In this document: positions 36,959-46,451 of the stretch, piece by piece | Numbering within the stretch: the first letter of the stretch is position 1 | Layout of the letters: each line of letters begins with the position of its first letter | Source: Cyclobacterium amurskyense | GTDB lineage: Bacteria > Bacteroidota > Bacteroidia > Cytophagales > Cyclobacteriaceae | Length of the DNA: 64,000 nt | Direction of reading: 5' to 3' | NCBI RefSeq assembly: GCF_001050135.1 | Contig: NZ_CP012040.1 | Coordinates: 1,736,001-1,800,000 of the forward strand | Position numbers and translations under genes: made by a program | The notes under the pieces: generated by a model | Databases searched by the model: none | The model's input: the letters and a program-made list of their open reading frames with translations, nothing else | What the model was told of the DNA's origin: nothing

Positions 36959-36983
36959 ATATAAAAAACTTTTGCAGTTTTTT

Positions 36984-37201
36984 TTTAACCCGGATTATGT
37001 AATAGAATTTCTCCGTCCTGACAATGTCAGGGGTGAAGCCTGTCCCGTGTTTACGGGAAGTGTTGCAATCGCAAGAAAATCAGGCTGTTTGGAGATTTTA
37101 GCATAGCATCGATATGGTGAAATTGAAAACAGCAACGAAGTGGCTGATATTAAAGCGATTTCAGCACGTAATAGATTGTTTATTGCATATTTCGGGTTTA
37201 A
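36984..37201 (+). repeat. Dispersed TIR repeat, copy F
   Basis: This is a full-length 218-bp copy with the usual ends and internal hairpins, upstream of the tetR gene. It occupies the first third of a 665-base gap; the rest holds a possible gene remnant and a terminator, listed separately. Confidence 0.92.
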
Positions 37202-37317
37202 CCTTTAAAAATTTCCTATCCTGAAATTACATCAAAACGCTTATTAATGCTCAAATAAATGCCATTAGAACGGTAAATTTCTGGATCTAATGCATGTAAA
37301 AAAAGAAAACATGATGA

Positions 37318-37497
37318 CTCTTACCTGAAGAGTTTTGTCAATACTTTTACGAAAACCTTACACACCCGGTTAAAAATACTTCAATCCTGCAGAGGTATTG
37401 GAATGCATTAAAACTGTCTCCATCCATACCGGAATTAATGGTTCACTATAAAAAATTGAATGAAATTATACAGCAGGATATTTTCTGCCGATTTTAA
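37318..37497 (+). pseudogene. Possible C-terminal gene remnant
   Basis: One plus-strand frame is open for 59 codons to a TAA at 37495-37497 with no start codon. It reads like real protein, for example LQRYWNALKLSPSIPELM near its middle, ending in IIQQDIFCRF. I cannot name the family. It may be the tail of a gene broken before the neighbouring repeat was inserted, or it may be chance. Confidence 0.3.
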
Positions 37498-37512
37498 GTT
37501 TAAGTCAAAAAA

Positions 37513-37561
37513 GAAAAAAAATCCACACCACTAAAAGGACAAAACCCGACATGGTGTGGAT
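37513..37561 (-). terminator. Terminator of the efflux operon
   Basis: On the minus strand, ATCCACACCA and TGGTGTGGAT form a perfect 10-bp stem with a loop of about 21 bases, followed by a run of T. It lies just after the TolC-like gene. Confidence 0.85.
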
Positions 37562-37585
37562 TGAATAGACTTATTAAATGAATAG

Positions 37586-38938
37586 CTAATCTTCCAAAAG
37601 AATTCCCGCCAACTGCTTCAATTTTAACTCTTCGTATTTAGCGTTGTATTTGGCAATGCTTTGGTTGTTTTGTGCATTTAGCAGATTCAACTGGGCTTGT
37701 CTGAATTCTATGGAATTAATTTGCCCTTGCTTGTACAGATCATCACTTCGTTCAAAGTTCTTTCTTGCTGTTTCCAAATTGGCTTTTTCAGCATAATAAA
37801 CAAACAAGGAATTTTGGTACGCCCCATAGGCATTAAGCACATCCCGCTTAATAGAGAATTCAGTCTGCTCTTTTAAAATTTGTTGCCGCTTAATCTCCAC
37901 CCTTGCATTCTGGCTTTTCACCCGAGTAGTTCCGCCGTCAAAAATATTCCAAGCCAAAGTAAGTCCTGCCTGAGGACCCAAATTATAACTTCCGGTAACA
38001 AAAGCTCCTGCAGGATTTTGGTTGCCCGAATAATTGTAACCTCCACTTAAGGACAATGCAGGAAACCAGCCAGCTTGACTCGCTTTTAATGCAAATTCAC
38101 TGTTTCGCAATTGGCTATTGGTTTGCTGTATCAGTACATTACGGGCATAGGCCTGAGAGACCAAAACATCTCTGGTACCAGGCAAATCAAAATTAACAGT
38201 GGTATCTACCACAAATTCTGTTTCAATTTCCCTACCCATAATCAAGTTTAAATTTCTTCGCGAATTTTCCAATTCCTGAATGGTATTAAGCAAGCTGATA
38301 CTGTCATTGTTTACATCTACTTGCGCATTTAGCAAATCAATTTGGGTAGTTTGCCCATATTCAAAACTATACTTGGCACGAAGCATCCTGGTGGTGGAAA
38401 TACTCAATGCATTTTTCAGAATACTTACGCTTTCCGTTAACTGCGCCATTTGAAAATAGGAATTAGACAATTCTAAAAGCGTATTTTCTATAATTTGTCT
38501 GGCTTGTAGCTCGGAAATATTGTACTGCTCTTTCAGTTGCTTGTAGTTGTACATTCTCCCATAGCCGTTAAACAAGACGTAATCAAATCCAATTGAAGCC
38601 CCATAGTTATAGGCATCGGTAGGATCGTAATTTATGTCTCCATTGACGGTTTGGTTTTGCCCCTGATATCCAGATATACCAACATTTCCATTGGTGCTCA
38701 CGGTAGGTAAATAACCACTGTTTAAAATGCTTTGGTTGTTGTCGGCTACCTCTAAAGACTTTTCCGCTACCTTAATGTCATAATTGTGCTCCAGGGTTAA
38801 ACCCATGGCCGCTTCTCGCGAAAGCATTTCTTGACCGCTTACTACTGTGACTGAGCTGGCAAATACTACCAAGGCCATCAGTGACAATAACAGCGATTTG
38901 TAATGCTTATCTATTTTATATGCTCTTTGTATGCTCAT
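37586..38938 (-). CDS. TolC family outer-membrane efflux protein
   Basis: This is the outer-membrane channel of a tripartite RND pump. A signal peptide ends near VVSGQ. Two structural repeats of long coiled-coil helices and short beta-strands follow, with typical segments such as ELSNSYFQMAQL and AYGAYQNSLFVYY. The frame is open to 38965, overlapping the permease gene; the ATG at 38938 leaves a 4-base gap to the permease stop and is preferred. Gene order on this strand is marR, adaptor, permease, channel. Confidence 0.92.
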   Translation of the reverse strand: MSIQRAYKIDKHYKSLLLSLMALVVFASSVTVVSGQEMLSREAAMGLTLEHNYDIKVAEKSLEVADNNQSILNSGYLPTVSTNGNVGISGYQGQNQTVNGDINYDPTDAYNYGASIGFDYVLFNGYGRMYNYKQLKEQYNISELQARQIIENTLLELSNSYFQMAQLTESVSILKNALSISTTRMLRAKYSFEYGQTTQIDLLNAQVDVNNDSISLLNTIQELENSRRNLNLIMGREIETEFVVDTTVNFDLPGTRDVLVSQAYARNVLIQQTNSQLRNSEFALKASQAGWFPALSLSGGYNYSGNQNPAGAFVTGSYNLGPQAGLTLAWNIFDGGTTRVKSQNARVEIKRQQILKEQTEFSIKRDVLNAYGAYQNSLFVYYAEKANLETARKNFERSDDLYKQGQINSIEFRQAQLNLLNAQNNQSIAKYNAKYEELKLKQLAGILLED

Positions 38939-38942
38939 TATT

Positions 38943-41900
38943 TTATGCATTGTGAGTGGATTCATCGTTTTCGTGCAGCTCTTCTATCGCTGGTTCTACA
39001 GACTCTTTTGAAGGTTTTTCACCTTCCCATAGCCATATTGTGTACACTTTTAATGCATTGCCGACAGACAAAAGCATGGGCAGCATAATCAGTGTTAGCA
39101 CAGTGGCAATGGCAATTCCATAGGCAATGGCAATGGCCATGGGAATTAAAAACTGGGCTTGTCTACTTTTTTCCAAAATCAGTGGAGACAGACCAGCAAT
39201 GGTTGTAATTGATGTTAAAAAGATGGCCCTGAACCTGGATTTACCTGCTTCTATTAGGGCCTCGTCAAAACTAAAGCCCTCCTGCAAATAGCTGTTGAAC
39301 TTACTAATAAGCACCAGTCCATCGTTTACCACAATACCTATCAATGCGATGATACCGAGCAAGGAAAGCATATTGATCGGAAAATCATGTAACCAATGGC
39401 CCCATGCGACACCAATCAAGCTAAATGGAATCATTACAAGCAATAATATCGGCTGCATATACGAACGGAAAGTAAAGCCAATGATGATTAATATTAAGAA
39501 GATGATGATTGGAAAAACCTTACTTGCTGAGGCCGTAACTTTTCCGGCTTCCCGATTTTGACCTTCGTACAATGCCGATACTGTGGGGTATTTAGACATG
39601 ATTTCAGGCATGATATTCTCACGCACATCGGCAATAATATCTGAGGAGCTTTCTTTCGGATCTTTTAAATCTGCTTCTACTTTGATTTCGCGCTTTCCGT
39701 CCAGGTGATTGATGGTGATTTCCCCCCGCTCAATATAATAAGTGGCAATTTCACTGAGCGGAACACGATTCCCGGAGGCACTTACAATGTGCATATTGTC
39801 CAGGTTTAATATCGATGAACGACCTTCTCTTTCGTAACGAACCCAAACGATGATTTCATCCTGCCCACGTTGAAAACGTTGCACTTGCAAGCCATTAAAA
39901 CCGGCACGTACCTGGCCAATGACATCGTTAAGGGTAAAGCCCAACAAATACGCTTTGTCCTTTAACTCAACATTGATTTCATTAATTCCCGCAGGGTCAT
40001 TGTCGCTGATATCGCGCAACAAAGTGTTTTCTTTAAGCTTTTCTTTAAGCTCTGACTTAGCTGCTTTAAGTTCTTCAATATTATAACTCAACAAAGAAAC
40101 AGAAACAGGTTTTCCACCGAAACTAGCTCCTGCATCAAAAGTCAAACTCTCTGCTGAAGGGTATTCACCTGCTGCTTGTGCAATTGAACCTGCGATTTCA
40201 GAAGCCGTAAAGTCCCGTTCCTCACCTGGAAGCAAGTTGATTTTTAAAGATGCATTGGCAGTTCCAGGCCCAGTTCTTTTGATAATGCTTTGAAAAACAT
40301 CTTTACCACCTGTCTGTTTGGCCGTGTATTCCTTGTTCACCTCTATGGCCACTTGTTCTATTTCAGAAATAATGGAATCTGTCACCATTGGGTTAATTCC
40401 CTGTGGCATTTTTAGGGTAACATTAACCTGGTCTGAAGCAATGATAGGAAAAAAAGTGGTTCTAATAATCCCACCTTCCATGGCCCCGGTGGTAATTACA
40501 AACAGGGCAATAAGAATTGAAAATCCCAAAATTTTAGATTCCATAAAGAAATGCAAAACCGGGCTATATAATTTGTCGCGCAAATAGTCTAAGAAAATAG
40601 TGGCTCTTTCATTAAACCAATACATTTTTTGATCCTTAGAAAGTGCTTTGGAGTGGGCAATATGAGCCGGAAGAATTACCAAGGCTTCAAAAAGTGAAAA
40701 AACCAAGGTCAAAATAACCACAATGGATACTTCGCCAAAAAACTCCCCTAGCCTTCCGTCCAAGTAAAAGAATGTCGAAAATGCTACCAGAGTAGTCATA
40801 ATGGCGGATGTAATGGCTGGCAAAACTTCCATGGTACCATCAATAGCCGCTTGAACACGAGTCTTTCCCTTTTCATAATGATGGAAAATATTTTCGGCAA
40901 TTACTATTCCGTCATCAACCAAGATACCAATCACGATAATCATCCCAAATAAGGAAAGCACGTTAATGGTGATGTCAAAATAGGAGGCTACCATAAACAT
41001 TCCCATAAAGGAAATGGGAATTCCAAAGGCAACCCATGCTGCCAATCTCGGACGTAAAAAAAGAGAAAGAAAAAACAATACCAAGGCAATTCCTTGTGCA
41101 CCATTAACCAAAAGTAGTTTGGTTCGTTCTACAATTATTTGTGATCTGTCATTGGTGACATTCAATTGAAGGTTATTGTGCGTTTCGTTAAATCCTTCTG
41201 CATAGAGGGCCGCATTTTCGGCAGCTTCAACCAAATCTTCATTGTTGGTTGTGCTAATTTGAAAAGAGATAGAAGGTTGATTGTTATAATAACTTCTATC
41301 GGGCGTTTCAGACCAGGCATCTTCCGTAACAGCCACATCCTCTAAAGTAACGATGGCTCCGTTTTCTTCTGTTTTTAGAATAATATTGTTAAGCTCTTTT
41401 CCGTAGTAAGAACGGTTATTCACACGGATAAGGTAATCTTCGGCTTCCGTTTTAATGGCACCGCCAGTAACCAAAATATTATTGTTGGCCACGGCATTGG
41501 CCACATCGCTAAAAGTCAAATTGTACGAACGCAACACTTCTTCGTTTACCGATACGGTGATTTCTTCGTCTGGGAAACCCGCTATGGTAATCTGGGAAAT
41601 TCCCTGAATACTGCGCAAATCATTTTCAATTTCCCTACCAATGGATTTGAGGGTTTTTAAAGGAATATTCTCTCCACTCAATTCCAGCTCTATGGCTACA
41701 TTTAGGTTTTCGTTTTTGGCAACAACCGGAGGCTCCATTTCTGCGGGAAAGGAGGGAACCTTATCAACCGCATTTTTTACATCTGCCAATAAAATATCAA
41801 TGTCATACCCTTTTAGGGCTTCCACATTAATACTTGCTGTATTTTCTGAAGAGGCTGAGGTAAACCGGTCTATCCCTACAATACCACGTAAATTATCTTC

Positions 41901-42104
41901 AATTTTTAAAACCACGCCTTCTTCCATTTCTTGTGGCGAAGCACCTGGGTAACTTATTGTTATGTCTATAAATTTAGAATCTTGCAAAGGAAAGAAACTA
42001 GATTTAAGCGATAACATTCCGAAGGTACCAAGCACCACTATCGCCAGGATAATGACATTTACGGCAACAGGGAATTTTATAAAATGCGTTATAATCGACT
42101 TCAT
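38943..42104 (-). CDS. RND efflux permease subunit
   Basis: This 1053-residue inner-membrane pump of the AcrB/HAE type uses the proton gradient to export hydrophobic compounds. It has twelve membrane spans in two halves, each half with a large periplasmic loop. The transport-coupling acidic residues in the fourth span are in FGMIIVIGILVDDGIVIAEN. The second half has IALIGIVVNDGLVLISKF. Length is standard. It lies between the adaptor and TolC-like genes in one operon. Confidence 0.95.
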   Translation of the reverse strand: MKSIITHFIKFPVAVNVIILAIVVLGTFGMLSLKSSFFPLQDSKFIDITISYPGASPQEMEEGVVLKIEDNLRGIVGIDRFTSASSENTASINVEALKGYDIDILLADVKNAVDKVPSFPAEMEPPVVAKNENLNVAIELELSGENIPLKTLKSIGREIENDLRSIQGISQITIAGFPDEEITVSVNEEVLRSYNLTFSDVANAVANNNILVTGGAIKTEAEDYLIRVNNRSYYGKELNNIILKTEENGAIVTLEDVAVTEDAWSETPDRSYYNNQPSISFQISTTNNEDLVEAAENAALYAEGFNETHNNLQLNVTNDRSQIIVERTKLLLVNGAQGIALVLFFLSLFLRPRLAAWVAFGIPISFMGMFMVASYFDITINVLSLFGMIIVIGILVDDGIVIAENIFHHYEKGKTRVQAAIDGTMEVLPAITSAIMTTLVAFSTFFYLDGRLGEFFGEVSIVVILTLVFSLFEALVILPAHIAHSKALSKDQKMYWFNERATIFLDYLRDKLYSPVLHFFMESKILGFSILIALFVITTGAMEGGIIRTTFFPIIASDQVNVTLKMPQGINPMVTDSIISEIEQVAIEVNKEYTAKQTGGKDVFQSIIKRTGPGTANASLKINLLPGEERDFTASEIAGSIAQAAGEYPSAESLTFDAGASFGGKPVSVSLLSYNIEELKAAKSELKEKLKENTLLRDISDNDPAGINEINVELKDKAYLLGFTLNDVIGQVRAGFNGLQVQRFQRGQDEIIVWVRYEREGRSSILNLDNMHIVSASGNRVPLSEIATYYIERGEITINHLDGKREIKVEADLKDPKESSSDIIADVRENIMPEIMSKYPTVSALYEGQNREAGKVTASASKVFPIIIFLILIIIGFTFRSYMQPILLLVMIPFSLIGVAWGHWLHDFPINMLSLLGIIALIGIVVNDGLVLISKFNSYLQEGFSFDEALIEAGKSRFRAIFLTSITTIAGLSPLILEKSRQAQFLIPMAIAIAYGIAIATVLTLIMLPMLLSVGNALKVYTIWLWEGEKPSKESVEPAIEELHENDESTHNA

Positions 42105-42160
42105 TGCTTAACTAGTGATTTGTGAAAAATTGTACAAAAATTGCAAAACAGAAATCACCG

Positions 42161-43279
42161 TTATTGCTCGCTGTAAATAGAAACTTTCATTCCAGGGTAA
42201 GCCCCTGTTGGCAATTTGGAAAGTGTTTGTTCTCCATCTTCCAGGCCCCTTACCACCACCGTTTTGTCATTGTAATAAATCGGTTCAATTGTTTTCTGAA
42301 CGAGTATTGAGTCTTTTACCACGAAAACCTGGTCCTTATCAAAAATCACACTTCTGCTCAATTCATAGGCATTGTCCATTTCTGTGGCCATAATATTGGT
42401 CTTTACAAACATGCCTTCTTCCAAGCCTTTTCCACGAAGTTGAATGTATACGTTGGTGGTTTGCGTCTCCCTGTTTACCAACCTGTTGATTCGCGTAATT
42501 TCTCCTTCCCATATTAGTGAATTATTATCAGTAGAAGTGACATCCACTTTTTGGCCGATTTTTAAGAGGTTAATCATACTGGCACTTACAGGGGCTTCAA
42601 TTTCAAAAACCGATGGTTGAATAAATTCACCCAATTTTTGCCCCGGTCTTATTAGCGAACCCGGTGTAACCAAAGCCTCTACCAAAACGCCATCAAAAGG
42701 TGCCGTAATATTGTATTTGGCCAGTGTCAGCTCCATGTTTCTAACCGTATAATAGGTAGCATATATATTCCGTCCGGTAACAAACATTTTTTCCTTTTCA
42801 GAGCCAACTTCTGGCAAAGGTGGCAAAGGCTGACTAACATCGATCTTGGAAAGAAAGTCGCTCCATTTAGAAAATGAGGAAGCATAATCCAAACGTATAT
42901 CTGCCAAGGCTGCCGTTACTAAATTTTGAAGGCTACTTTTTTGTGACATCAATCCAGCGCGATAAACGTCAGATTCTACAGCGACAAGTGAACTTCCTTT
43001 TTTGTATAAAGACCCTTCTTTAAAACTGCCAACAGGTGAAGTCATGATGCCTTGTACTTCCGCATAGAGTTCCACTCTATTTTTGGCCTCCAAGCTACCT
43101 GTAGCAGTTATTTCTACAGGTAATGTGGCATTTTTTATAGTTTCTGTAAACACCGTTGCGGTGTAAATTCCCTTATTCTTTAAAGGTACTTTTTTACTAT
43201 CCTTCAGGAGATTAGAAACAAAAAATCCAATAACCAAGATCAAAACACTAACGGCAATTATAATTATTTTTCTTTTCAT
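42161..43279 (-). CDS. RND efflux periplasmic adaptor (membrane fusion protein)
   Basis: The adaptor joins the pump to the TolC-like channel. It has an N-terminal membrane anchor (IIIIAVSVLILVIGFFVSNLL), a barrel-sandwich domain split by a short coiled coil (YAEVQGIMTSPV, then ITAPFDGVLVEALVTPGSLI), and a beta-barrel C-terminus. The frame is open to 43300, which would overlap marR, but the ATG at 43279 lies 6 bases after the marR stop and is preferred. A probable MarR operator spans the end of marR just upstream. Confidence 0.93.
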   Translation of the reverse strand: MKRKIIIIAVSVLILVIGFFVSNLLKDSKKVPLKNKGIYTATVFTETIKNATLPVEITATGSLEAKNRVELYAEVQGIMTSPVGSFKEGSLYKKGSSLVAVESDVYRAGLMSQKSSLQNLVTAALADIRLDYASSFSKWSDFLSKIDVSQPLPPLPEVGSEKEKMFVTGRNIYATYYTVRNMELTLAKYNITAPFDGVLVEALVTPGSLIRPGQKLGEFIQPSVFEIEAPVSASMINLLKIGQKVDVTSTDNNSLIWEGEITRINRLVNRETQTTNVYIQLRGKGLEEGMFVKTNIMATEMDNAYELSRSVIFDKDQVFVVKDSILVQKTIEPIYYNDKTVVVRGLEDGEQTLSKLPTGAYPGMKVSIYSEQ

Positions 43280-43284
43280 ACGTA

Positions 43285-43758
43285 TTAGTTGCGATTGCAA
43301 CCACTATTTAAATTTTCAATGTTGTCTTTTATTTTACTTAGGGTTTTTGCCGTTTGTTCCAGGTCTTGTTCTGGTATGTTTTCCTGAACCTGTAAAACTA
43401 ATTTTTTAAAGATGGGCAAGGTGCTTTGATATACCTTTTCACCATGCTTGGTAAGGTTCACCATATTAATCCTTTTGTCTGTAGCAGATGGTAATCTTGC
43501 TACCAGATTTTTCTTTTCCAAAGTATTGATAAACCTTGCTAATGAGGCCTTATCCCGTTCCGTAATAAAGGCCAAATCATTCTGTGGCAAAGGGCCATTT
43601 GTAGACAGGGCCTTCAGCACCAGCATCTGTTTTATGGTCAGGTCAATCCCCGCTTCTTTCAAGTTGTGGTTAATGTATATATCTACGCATTTTATGGTTT
43701 TTCCCAACCAGGGTAAAATGCCATATTCCGTAATGTATACCTTGCAATCATTTTCCAT
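43285..43758 (-). CDS. MarR family transcriptional regulator
   Basis: The 157-residue winged-helix regulator has the recognition region LPQNDLAFITERDKASLARFINTLEKKNLVARLP near residues 55-90 and the wing ATDKRINMVNLT. It heads the efflux operon and probably represses it until a toxic ligand binds. Near-identical dyads lie in its promoter (43791-43808) and over its last codons (43286-43303), suggesting control both of itself and of the pump genes. Its ligand is unknown. Confidence 0.93.
   Translation of the reverse strand: MENDCKVYITEYGILPWLGKTIKCVDIYINHNLKEAGIDLTIKQMLVLKALSTNGPLPQNDLAFITERDKASLARFINTLEKKNLVARLPSATDKRINMVNLTKHGEKVYQSTLPIFKKLVLQVQENIPEQDLEQTAKTLSKIKDNIENLNSGCNRN
43286..43303. 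promoter_or_regulatory. Predicted MarR operator 2, inside the marR 3' end
   Basis: TAGTTGCGATTGCAACCA overlaps the last codons and stop of marR, immediately upstream of the adaptor start. It matches operator 1 at about 15 of 18 bases and keeps the GTTGC/GCAAC dyad. Confidence 0.55.
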
Positions 43759-43790
43759 TTTATAAGAATTTGCTGCAAAGGTAAAAAAAA

Positions 43791-43808
43791 TAGTTGCGCA
43801 TGCAACTA
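43791..43808. promoter_or_regulatory. Predicted MarR operator 1, marR promoter
   Basis: TAGTTGCGCATGCAACTA has perfect 7-bp arms around GCAT. It lies 33 bases upstream of the marR start codon. Confidence 0.72.
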
Positions 43809-43825
43809 ATTAAATGTTAAATTTA

Positions 43826-43852
43826 TTTAAACCCGGATTATGTAATAGGATT
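43826..43852 (+). repeat. Solo left end of the dispersed repeat (copy G)
   Basis: Only the first 27 or so bases of the repeat are present (TTTAAACCCGGATTATGTAA, then TAGGATTCG), next to the marR promoter. The GGATTCG junction is shared with copy E. Confidence 0.8.
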
Positions 43853-43939
43853 CGCGATCTAATGAGCTATTATTGTACGATTGATTTTATGCGCTGTTTT
43901 TGAAGCCAACTGTAAATAAGGGAATTTCCAGTCTATGGA

Positions 43940-44749
43940 TTAAAAATTCATTTTATGCTCACTTGCCTTGATCATAATGAAAAGCCCATAAGCCAACATA
44001 CCGAATGCAATAATTCCCAATACGATTGCTCCAAATTCATCTTGGATAAAATTAAAAGCGTCTTCTGTTCCTCCAGATTTTGAGGCATCGTAGGTAATGG
44101 CTGCCCTAACTGTGAGATAAGCGATAATTCCAACCACCAAACCACGAGCTGTATACCCCACACGACCGGAATAAATCATCAATTGCTGTGTTTTATTATT
44201 CATCCCAGCCTCTTTTATTTTGATCTTGAAATTCCCAGAATAGGCGATGAACATTTGATAGATGGCCTTCCCCAGGAAAATAAGTGCAACTGCAGCTACC
44301 ATCCATCGGCCATACTCCTGATTTAAAAGCTTCTGGATCATCGATTCTTTTCCGCCACCGCTACCGCCACCACCTGCACCAATAAGTAACTGTACCGCAC
44401 TGTAAATGATAAAGAGATAAAAAAATCCACTAGAAAAATAACTTAATCTTCGTCTCAAGCCCTTCCTATCCAAACCATTGTCCTCTGGATCCATAAATGT
44501 TTGGTACATTCTCCAAAAAACATATCCTGCCAAGCCTATTACTACTAGCCAAAGCATTACCTGACCAAAGGGTTGGCCAAGTAAAAATTGAAAAGCACCT
44601 TTACTCCCCGTCTTTTTACCACCACTTCCCAAAGCGGCCCATGCGGTTAACCCGCCTATTAGAAGGTATACTACCCCTTTGGTCCCTATGCCCAAACGGG
44701 CTATCATTTTCTTCTTTTTTTTACTTGGATTCAAATCTGACTTTTCCAT
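43940..44749 (-). CDS. DUF1206 membrane protein
   Basis: This protein carries three copies of the DUF1206 module, each a pair of hydrophobic segments. The repeats start near ARLGIGTKGVVYLLIG, then LRRRLSYFSSGFFYLFI, then YSGRVGYTARGLVVGII. A glycine-rich linker GAGGGGSGGGK is visible near residue 130. About six membrane spans are expected. The function of the family is unknown. The frame is open to 44791, but the ATG at 44749 gives the usual short cytoplasmic lysine-rich N-terminus and is preferred. Confidence 0.85.
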   Translation of the reverse strand: MEKSDLNPSKKKKKMIARLGIGTKGVVYLLIGGLTAWAALGSGGKKTGSKGAFQFLLGQPFGQVMLWLVVIGLAGYVFWRMYQTFMDPEDNGLDRKGLRRRLSYFSSGFFYLFIIYSAVQLLIGAGGGGSGGGKESMIQKLLNQEYGRWMVAAVALIFLGKAIYQMFIAYSGNFKIKIKEAGMNNKTQQLMIYSGRVGYTARGLVVGIIAYLTVRAAITYDASKSGGTEDAFNFIQDEFGAIVLGIIAFGMLAYGLFIMIKASEHKMNF

Positions 44750-44940
44750 ATACAAATTGATGTATTCTGAAAAAGCCAAATATGATGCCAAATAGGTGTG
44801 TTATTTTTTTCACTGCAATAAATGGATGGAACAAATCACAATTTTTGGTAGGAAATTTACGGCAAAATGCCTCTGTTTATATAATGCTCCTTAGTCAATA
44901 AGACATTAAAATCAGACTGTTGGGTAGGTAGAAGGTCTGG

Positions 44941-46377
44941 TTAATTTTCCTCTTCCTTATTAGCTGTAGGAGCTACTTCCAGTTGGGGCATAGATTGATA
45001 CCATGTCAATACCTTTTCCTTCAAAGCATTGGTTTTCTCAACATTCTGCCTTGCAAGGTTTTGTTGTTCTTCTGGGTCAAGGACAATATTGTACAATTCG
45101 GGTCTTCCTCCATCATAATCGCATAATAGTTTCCATTCCCCATCACGCACAGCCAAATCAGGAAGGTTTTCGAATCCATAATAACTCTTTCTATCAGGAG
45201 GCCGGCTGTAGAATATTGGGGCTTGTCTGGACATACTGGATTGCCCGAGTACTGTTTCCATTACATTTTCACCATCAGAGATGGTCTTTTCGGAAGGTTT
45301 TGTTCCTGTAAATTCAAGCAAAGAAGGCATTAAATCAATGGCAGAAAAAACCGATTCCTTATTTCGGGATCCTTTCACTTTTTCATCAATAAATCCCGCT
45401 CCCCACACCACCAAAGAAGAACGGATTCCTCCCTCATACAAATGTGTTTTATAGCCTTTCAATTTCCCTGCACTCCCAGCTCCCATTTCAGGGCCATTGT
45501 CAGAACAGATTAAAATCAATGTATTCTCACGCAGTTTATCGTTGCTCTGAATGAAATCGAAAAGCTTACCAAATTGTTTGTCCATGGCTTCCAGCACTGC
45601 AAGGTACAATCCTCTTTTCCCAGCTTCTTTTGCAAGGCCATACTCTTCAAAGGGTGGCCAAAATGGACTATGCACATCGTCAGGCCATATATTTACATAA
45701 AACGGTTTTTCATCTTTATCCGCTTTGCCCATAAATTGGATGGCCTCATCAATGAATCCAGTGGTTATTTCCGAGCGCTGCATCCAGATAAAAGGCTCAC
45801 CGAGAATTTCTGCATCTTCCCAAATGCGTCCTTCTTTTCCGGTTTCGTCTGTTGTTAGGGGAAGTAATTTGGCCCCCATTCCCTCGAAATTGGTCAATGA
45901 TTCATCAAAACCATATTCGGTAATTGCAGGTGCCTCAGTAACATCTCGCTGCCCTCCCATGTGCCATTTTCCAAAATGCCCCGTTGCATAGCCTGCCTCA
46001 TTAAGGCTTCTCGCAAGCATTGGTGCTGAGGGATCCAGCCAGTTTGCCATTCCACGTTCGCTGTTCCTTGCCCGATAGGCCAGGTAAGAAGTGATGTGCC
46101 AGCGTTGAGGATATGTTCCTGTAGAAATGGCTACCCTTGAAGGAGAGCAAATTGGGGAATTAACGTAAAACTGTTCGAAACTGATCCCTTCAGAGGCCAA
46201 CCTATCGATATTTGGCGTTTGAGCGTCGGTATTTCCAAAACTAGAAAAATCAGCCCAGCCCATGTCATCTATAAATATTAGGATAATATTGGGTTTCTGG
46301 ATCTCATTTGGTATTGGTGAACATCCTGCAAGATGGAGGACACCTAAAATAATCACTAGATACAGTATTTTTTTCAT
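44941..46377 (-). CDS. Sulfatase, lipoprotein
   Basis: This 478-residue type I sulfatase is anchored as a lipoprotein (LHLAGC). Metal ligands are in IFIDDMGWADFS near residue 37. Cys77 in CSPSR would be converted to formylglycine by a sulfatase-maturing enzyme, and GTYPQRW follows. Later motifs FGKWHMGG and CSDNGPEMG fit the family. It probably removes sulfate from a polysaccharide or glycan outside the cytoplasm. The target is unknown, and no maturase gene is in the window. Marine Bacteroidota carry many such enzymes. Confidence 0.92.
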   Translation of the reverse strand: MKKILYLVIILGVLHLAGCSPIPNEIQKPNIILIFIDDMGWADFSSFGNTDAQTPNIDRLASEGISFEQFYVNSPICSPSRVAISTGTYPQRWHITSYLAYRARNSERGMANWLDPSAPMLARSLNEAGYATGHFGKWHMGGQRDVTEAPAITEYGFDESLTNFEGMGAKLLPLTTDETGKEGRIWEDAEILGEPFIWMQRSEITTGFIDEAIQFMGKADKDEKPFYVNIWPDDVHSPFWPPFEEYGLAKEAGKRGLYLAVLEAMDKQFGKLFDFIQSNDKLRENTLILICSDNGPEMGAGSAGKLKGYKTHLYEGGIRSSLVVWGAGFIDEKVKGSRNKESVFSAIDLMPSLLEFTGTKPSEKTISDGENVMETVLGQSSMSRQAPIFYSRPPDRKSYYGFENLPDLAVRDGEWKLLCDYDGGRPELYNIVLDPEEQQNLARQNVEKTNALKEKVLTWYQSMPQLEVAPTANKEEEN

Positions 46378-46451
46378 GTAAAATATTCTGGTTATAAAAT
46401 TAGTTTGTTCTATCCAAATTGTGAATGCTTATTTAACTGCTTTTATATTTT

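Noticed and set aside
36765..37106. Plus-strand open frame of 113 codons overlapping tetR and repeat copy F.
   Set aside because: It is antisense to a clear TetR gene and then runs into the repeat.
43286..43303. Link between the MarR dyad (TTGCGATTGCAA) and the same dyad in the 218-bp repeat (TTGCAATCGCAA on the other strand).
   Set aside because: The match is only about 12 palindromic bases and the repeat copies are not near related promoters, so chance is likely.
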